From Puccinia triticina (lineage: Eukaryota > Basidiomycota > Pucciniomycetes > Pucciniales > Pucciniaceae), in assembly GCF_026914185.1 (NCBI RefSeq), contig NC_070559.1, positions 682,001 to 746,000 on the forward strand: DNA of 64,000 nucleotides, in the 5' to 3' direction. Numbering within the stretch: position 1 is the stretch's first letter; every line of letters begins with the position of its first letter. The notes beneath the pieces are model-generated. The model searched no databases and was not told where the DNA came from. It saw only the letters and a list, made by a program, of their open reading frames with translations. Shown here piece after piece: positions 62,168 to 64,000 of the stretch. The translations under genes were made by a program, and so were the position numbers.

Positions 62168-62553
62168 TCAGGGTGTAAACGGGTTGGGTTTGGGTCAAAA
62201 AACAGCCCCCAAACCCGACCCAACGTTTAGTGCGGGTCAGGACAGATTTTAAAATATGCTGCCCAAACCCAACCTGATATCATACTTTTTTGGGTTGGGT
62301 CGGTTTGGGTCTTGGGTTGACCCAAACTATTAGGCGCCAAAACCCCCCAACTTGACTGTTGGAGGCGCTATAGTTGGGTCGCAGGCTGACCCAATTAGGA
62401 AATAGGCTGCCCGGACCCGACCCAATGATTTTACAAGACGGGTCAGGTTGGGTTTGGGTCATGCCATTTTCTTTAAGAACGTGCCCAAACCCAACCCAAA
62501 GCCCAACGGGTCTTGGGTTGGTTTTGGGTTGGCCCAACCCATTTAAACCCTGA
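62168..62553. mobile_element. hAT-type MITE, GGGTTGGGT-rich
   Basis: TCAGGGTGTAAACGGGTTGG...CCATTTAAACCCTGA with 8-bp duplication GTGGTAAC / GTGGTAAT (62160-62167, 62554-62561; one mismatch). Interior homologous to 12528-12917. Confidence 0.82.
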
Positions 62554-62616
62554 GTGGTAATTGAAACCACTGCATTACTGAGATAAACATGGATAACATA
62601 ATTACCCAGTGTTGGC

Positions 62617-62796
62617 ACATGTTACATGGTGCACACACATTTTACAGGCTGCAAGCACATGTTAAAAAGTGAAAAAACATGTTACATGGTGCAGGAGCAT
62701 TTTACACAGTGTGGAAACATGCTACGCAGTGAAGGAGCATGCTACACAGTATGGGAGCATTTTACACAGCAAGGGCACATGTTAAACAGTTCAGGA
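62617..62796. repeat. 20-bp tandem repeat, nine diverged copies
   Basis: Units keep an exact 20-bp period: forms such as GCATTTTACACAGTGTGGAA and ACATGTTACATGGTGCAGGA. No coding function. Confidence 0.88.
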
Positions 62797-62909
62797 ACGT
62801 GTAGAGATGGGCGCTTTGCATCCGGGTACCCGCGCGTGTTTGGATACCTGCGGCTGATTTTAGCCATTTCTTGGCATCTGCATCCAACAGCGGGTACCCG
62901 CGTTATGGA

Positions 62910-63300
62910 CTCCGGCCGTGCCAGGCGGAGGCAGTCGGGTGAGGGGAAAGTGCTTGAGTGCTGCCCTCGTTGGTGGTCCTGCGAAAAGTATCGAGAATAG
63001 TCAAACAGAAAAGTGATAGCGGTTGGGGGGGGGAAGGGATTTGTATGAGAGGGAACGAGGGGGGTGGAATACCCTCGGCGGTTTGGTTGGGTAAGAAGCT
63101 CAGAAGAAGAAGAAGGAAAGAAAATGGAGGCAAGGCCGGCGCGTTCGTTGGACTATCAGAGGGTGATCAGATGAAGAAAAACTCAGAGACTCGGGATCTT
63201 CACGATCCGGATCAATAAACTCAGAACTCAAAAATATGATGATATTCCTCGTCGTCCAGAGGTGGATACCATGCGGATCCTTCCTCCAAAATTGGCTGAA
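62910..63300 (+). repeat. Second copy of the dispersed repeat
   Basis: Resembles 34541-34900: GGCAGTCGGGTGAGGGG, GCTGCCCTCGT and TTGGCTGAACTTGGA occur in the same order. Only about 60-65% similar by eye. Confidence 0.45.
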
Positions 63301-63682
63301 CTTGGATTAAAAAGTGGAAACTGAAACAAAACCAAACAAAACAAAAAGAGAAAAGAAGAAAAAGAAAAAAAAAAAGGAAAAGAGAGGAAGGGGGAAGAAT
63401 GATAACAGCTGCTTGAAAGGTCTTGAGGGGGTTGCGTGCGCCGCGCCGTCGGATTTAAAGCGTCTTGATGATCCTCTGGCCCTTTTTCTGGTGTCTTGAT
63501 CCGGAGTACGCGCCTGAACACCACATCCCCATCCCATTTGCAGTCTGTCCCTAGACTGCGCATCGCCTCGCTGAAACCTGCCGCTGGACCGAAAGAGAAA
63601 ACCAAAGAGTGGCTCACAGAGTGGCATGTAATGCTTTCGACGTGTGTAGAGATGCCCTCGAGATGCATACACATGGGAGGAC

Positions 63683-64000
63683 TTACTTTCGTCCTTCCAT
63701 GTCCTCACGAGAGAAATATCTCTTGACTTGATCCGCCGCGAACCGCCTCTTGAGTTCGGTGCCATCCAACTCAGCCAGGACATAGGAGCCTCCTTCTACT
63801 TGGCGAACGACGTGGTAGGGCCCGTTCCATTTGTTCGCGAATAACTGGCCCCACTGCGTCTCCAAAGATCGGTTATACGCCATGACCATCTCTCCCTCCT
63901 CGAGCGGGTCGCGAAGTCAATCAGCGTGTTTGTCTTCCCAATACCGGACTGAACCATCCCTTGCTTCCATCATTTTTTGGTAAGCGACCCCTCGAGTCTC
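63683..64000 (-). pseudogene. C-terminal part of a third gypsy Pol (right edge)
   Basis: From the right edge the minus frame reads an integrase C-terminal region: after TGA at 63917-63919 it continues LRDPLEEGEMVMAYN, FANKWNGPYHVVRQVEGGSY, LDGTELKRRFAADQVKRYFS and stops at 63683. These are typical for the end of Ty3/gypsy integrases without a chromodomain. The TGA lies where arginine is expected. Most of the element is beyond the window. Sequence left of 63683 may be its 3' end; no LTR was defined. Confidence 0.82.

Overview
The window is nuclear DNA of a filamentous basidiomycete, most likely a rust fungus or close relative (Pucciniomycotina). The reasons are many short GT-AG introns (about 50-110 nt) in ordinary fungal genes (ERG2, a RECQL1-type helicase, a sedolisin protease, CDC7, a PITH-domain protein), a very high load of nested transposons, a MULE with a GCM/WRKY-type zinc finger, and nonsense mutations that repeatedly fit TCGA to TTGA decay, the CpG/TCG mutation context described for this subphylum. 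The species is not determined.

Layout. 1-18 kb is a transposon landfill: a broken Ty3/gypsy element running off the left edge (1-3473), a complete hAT element with an 8-bp target duplication (3793-6484), solo LTRs (8034-8383; 13586-14424), a complete MULE with a 9-bp duplication (8950-12293), several MITEs, and a CACTG-ended element carrying a minisatellite (15774-16807). 18.6-32.1 kb is a gene island: ERG2 (-), RECQL1-type helicase (-), secreted sedolisin (+), CDC7 kinase (-). 33-39.3 kb is a second, SWIM/FAR1-type MULE transposase gene (+), broken by a ~0.8 kb repeat and by a 2.6 kb CACTG element that itself holds a mariner-like MITE. 41.3-47.7 kb holds a decayed mitochondrial seryl-tRNA synthetase gene (-), a multi-exon gene for a putative secreted protein (-), and an intact PITH-domain gene (+). 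49.6-60 kb holds a solo LTR, a cluster of GC-rich hairpins and a nearly full-length 9.4 kb chromovirus with ~98% identical LTR bodies. 60-64 kb has more MITEs, tandem repeats, and the end of a third gypsy element.

How it fits together. The host genes are unrelated housekeeping or secretion functions: sterol C-8 isomerisation (ERG2), DNA unwinding (RecQ), extracellular or vacuolar proteolysis (sedolisin), replication-origin firing (CDC7) and a proteasome/thioredoxin-associated fold (PITH). They do not form a cluster. The rest is mobile DNA, whose order of insertion can be read from nesting and target-site duplications. The most unusual points are a spliced accessory ORF between the 5' LTR and gag of the chromovirus, an LTR family with hairpins at both termini and an internal duplicated hairpin, minisatellite-bearing CACTG elements, a gag-less gypsy, and six TGA codons in five elements that all sit in TTGA. 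Intron boundaries were read by eye from frame continuity and family knowledge; no search was run.
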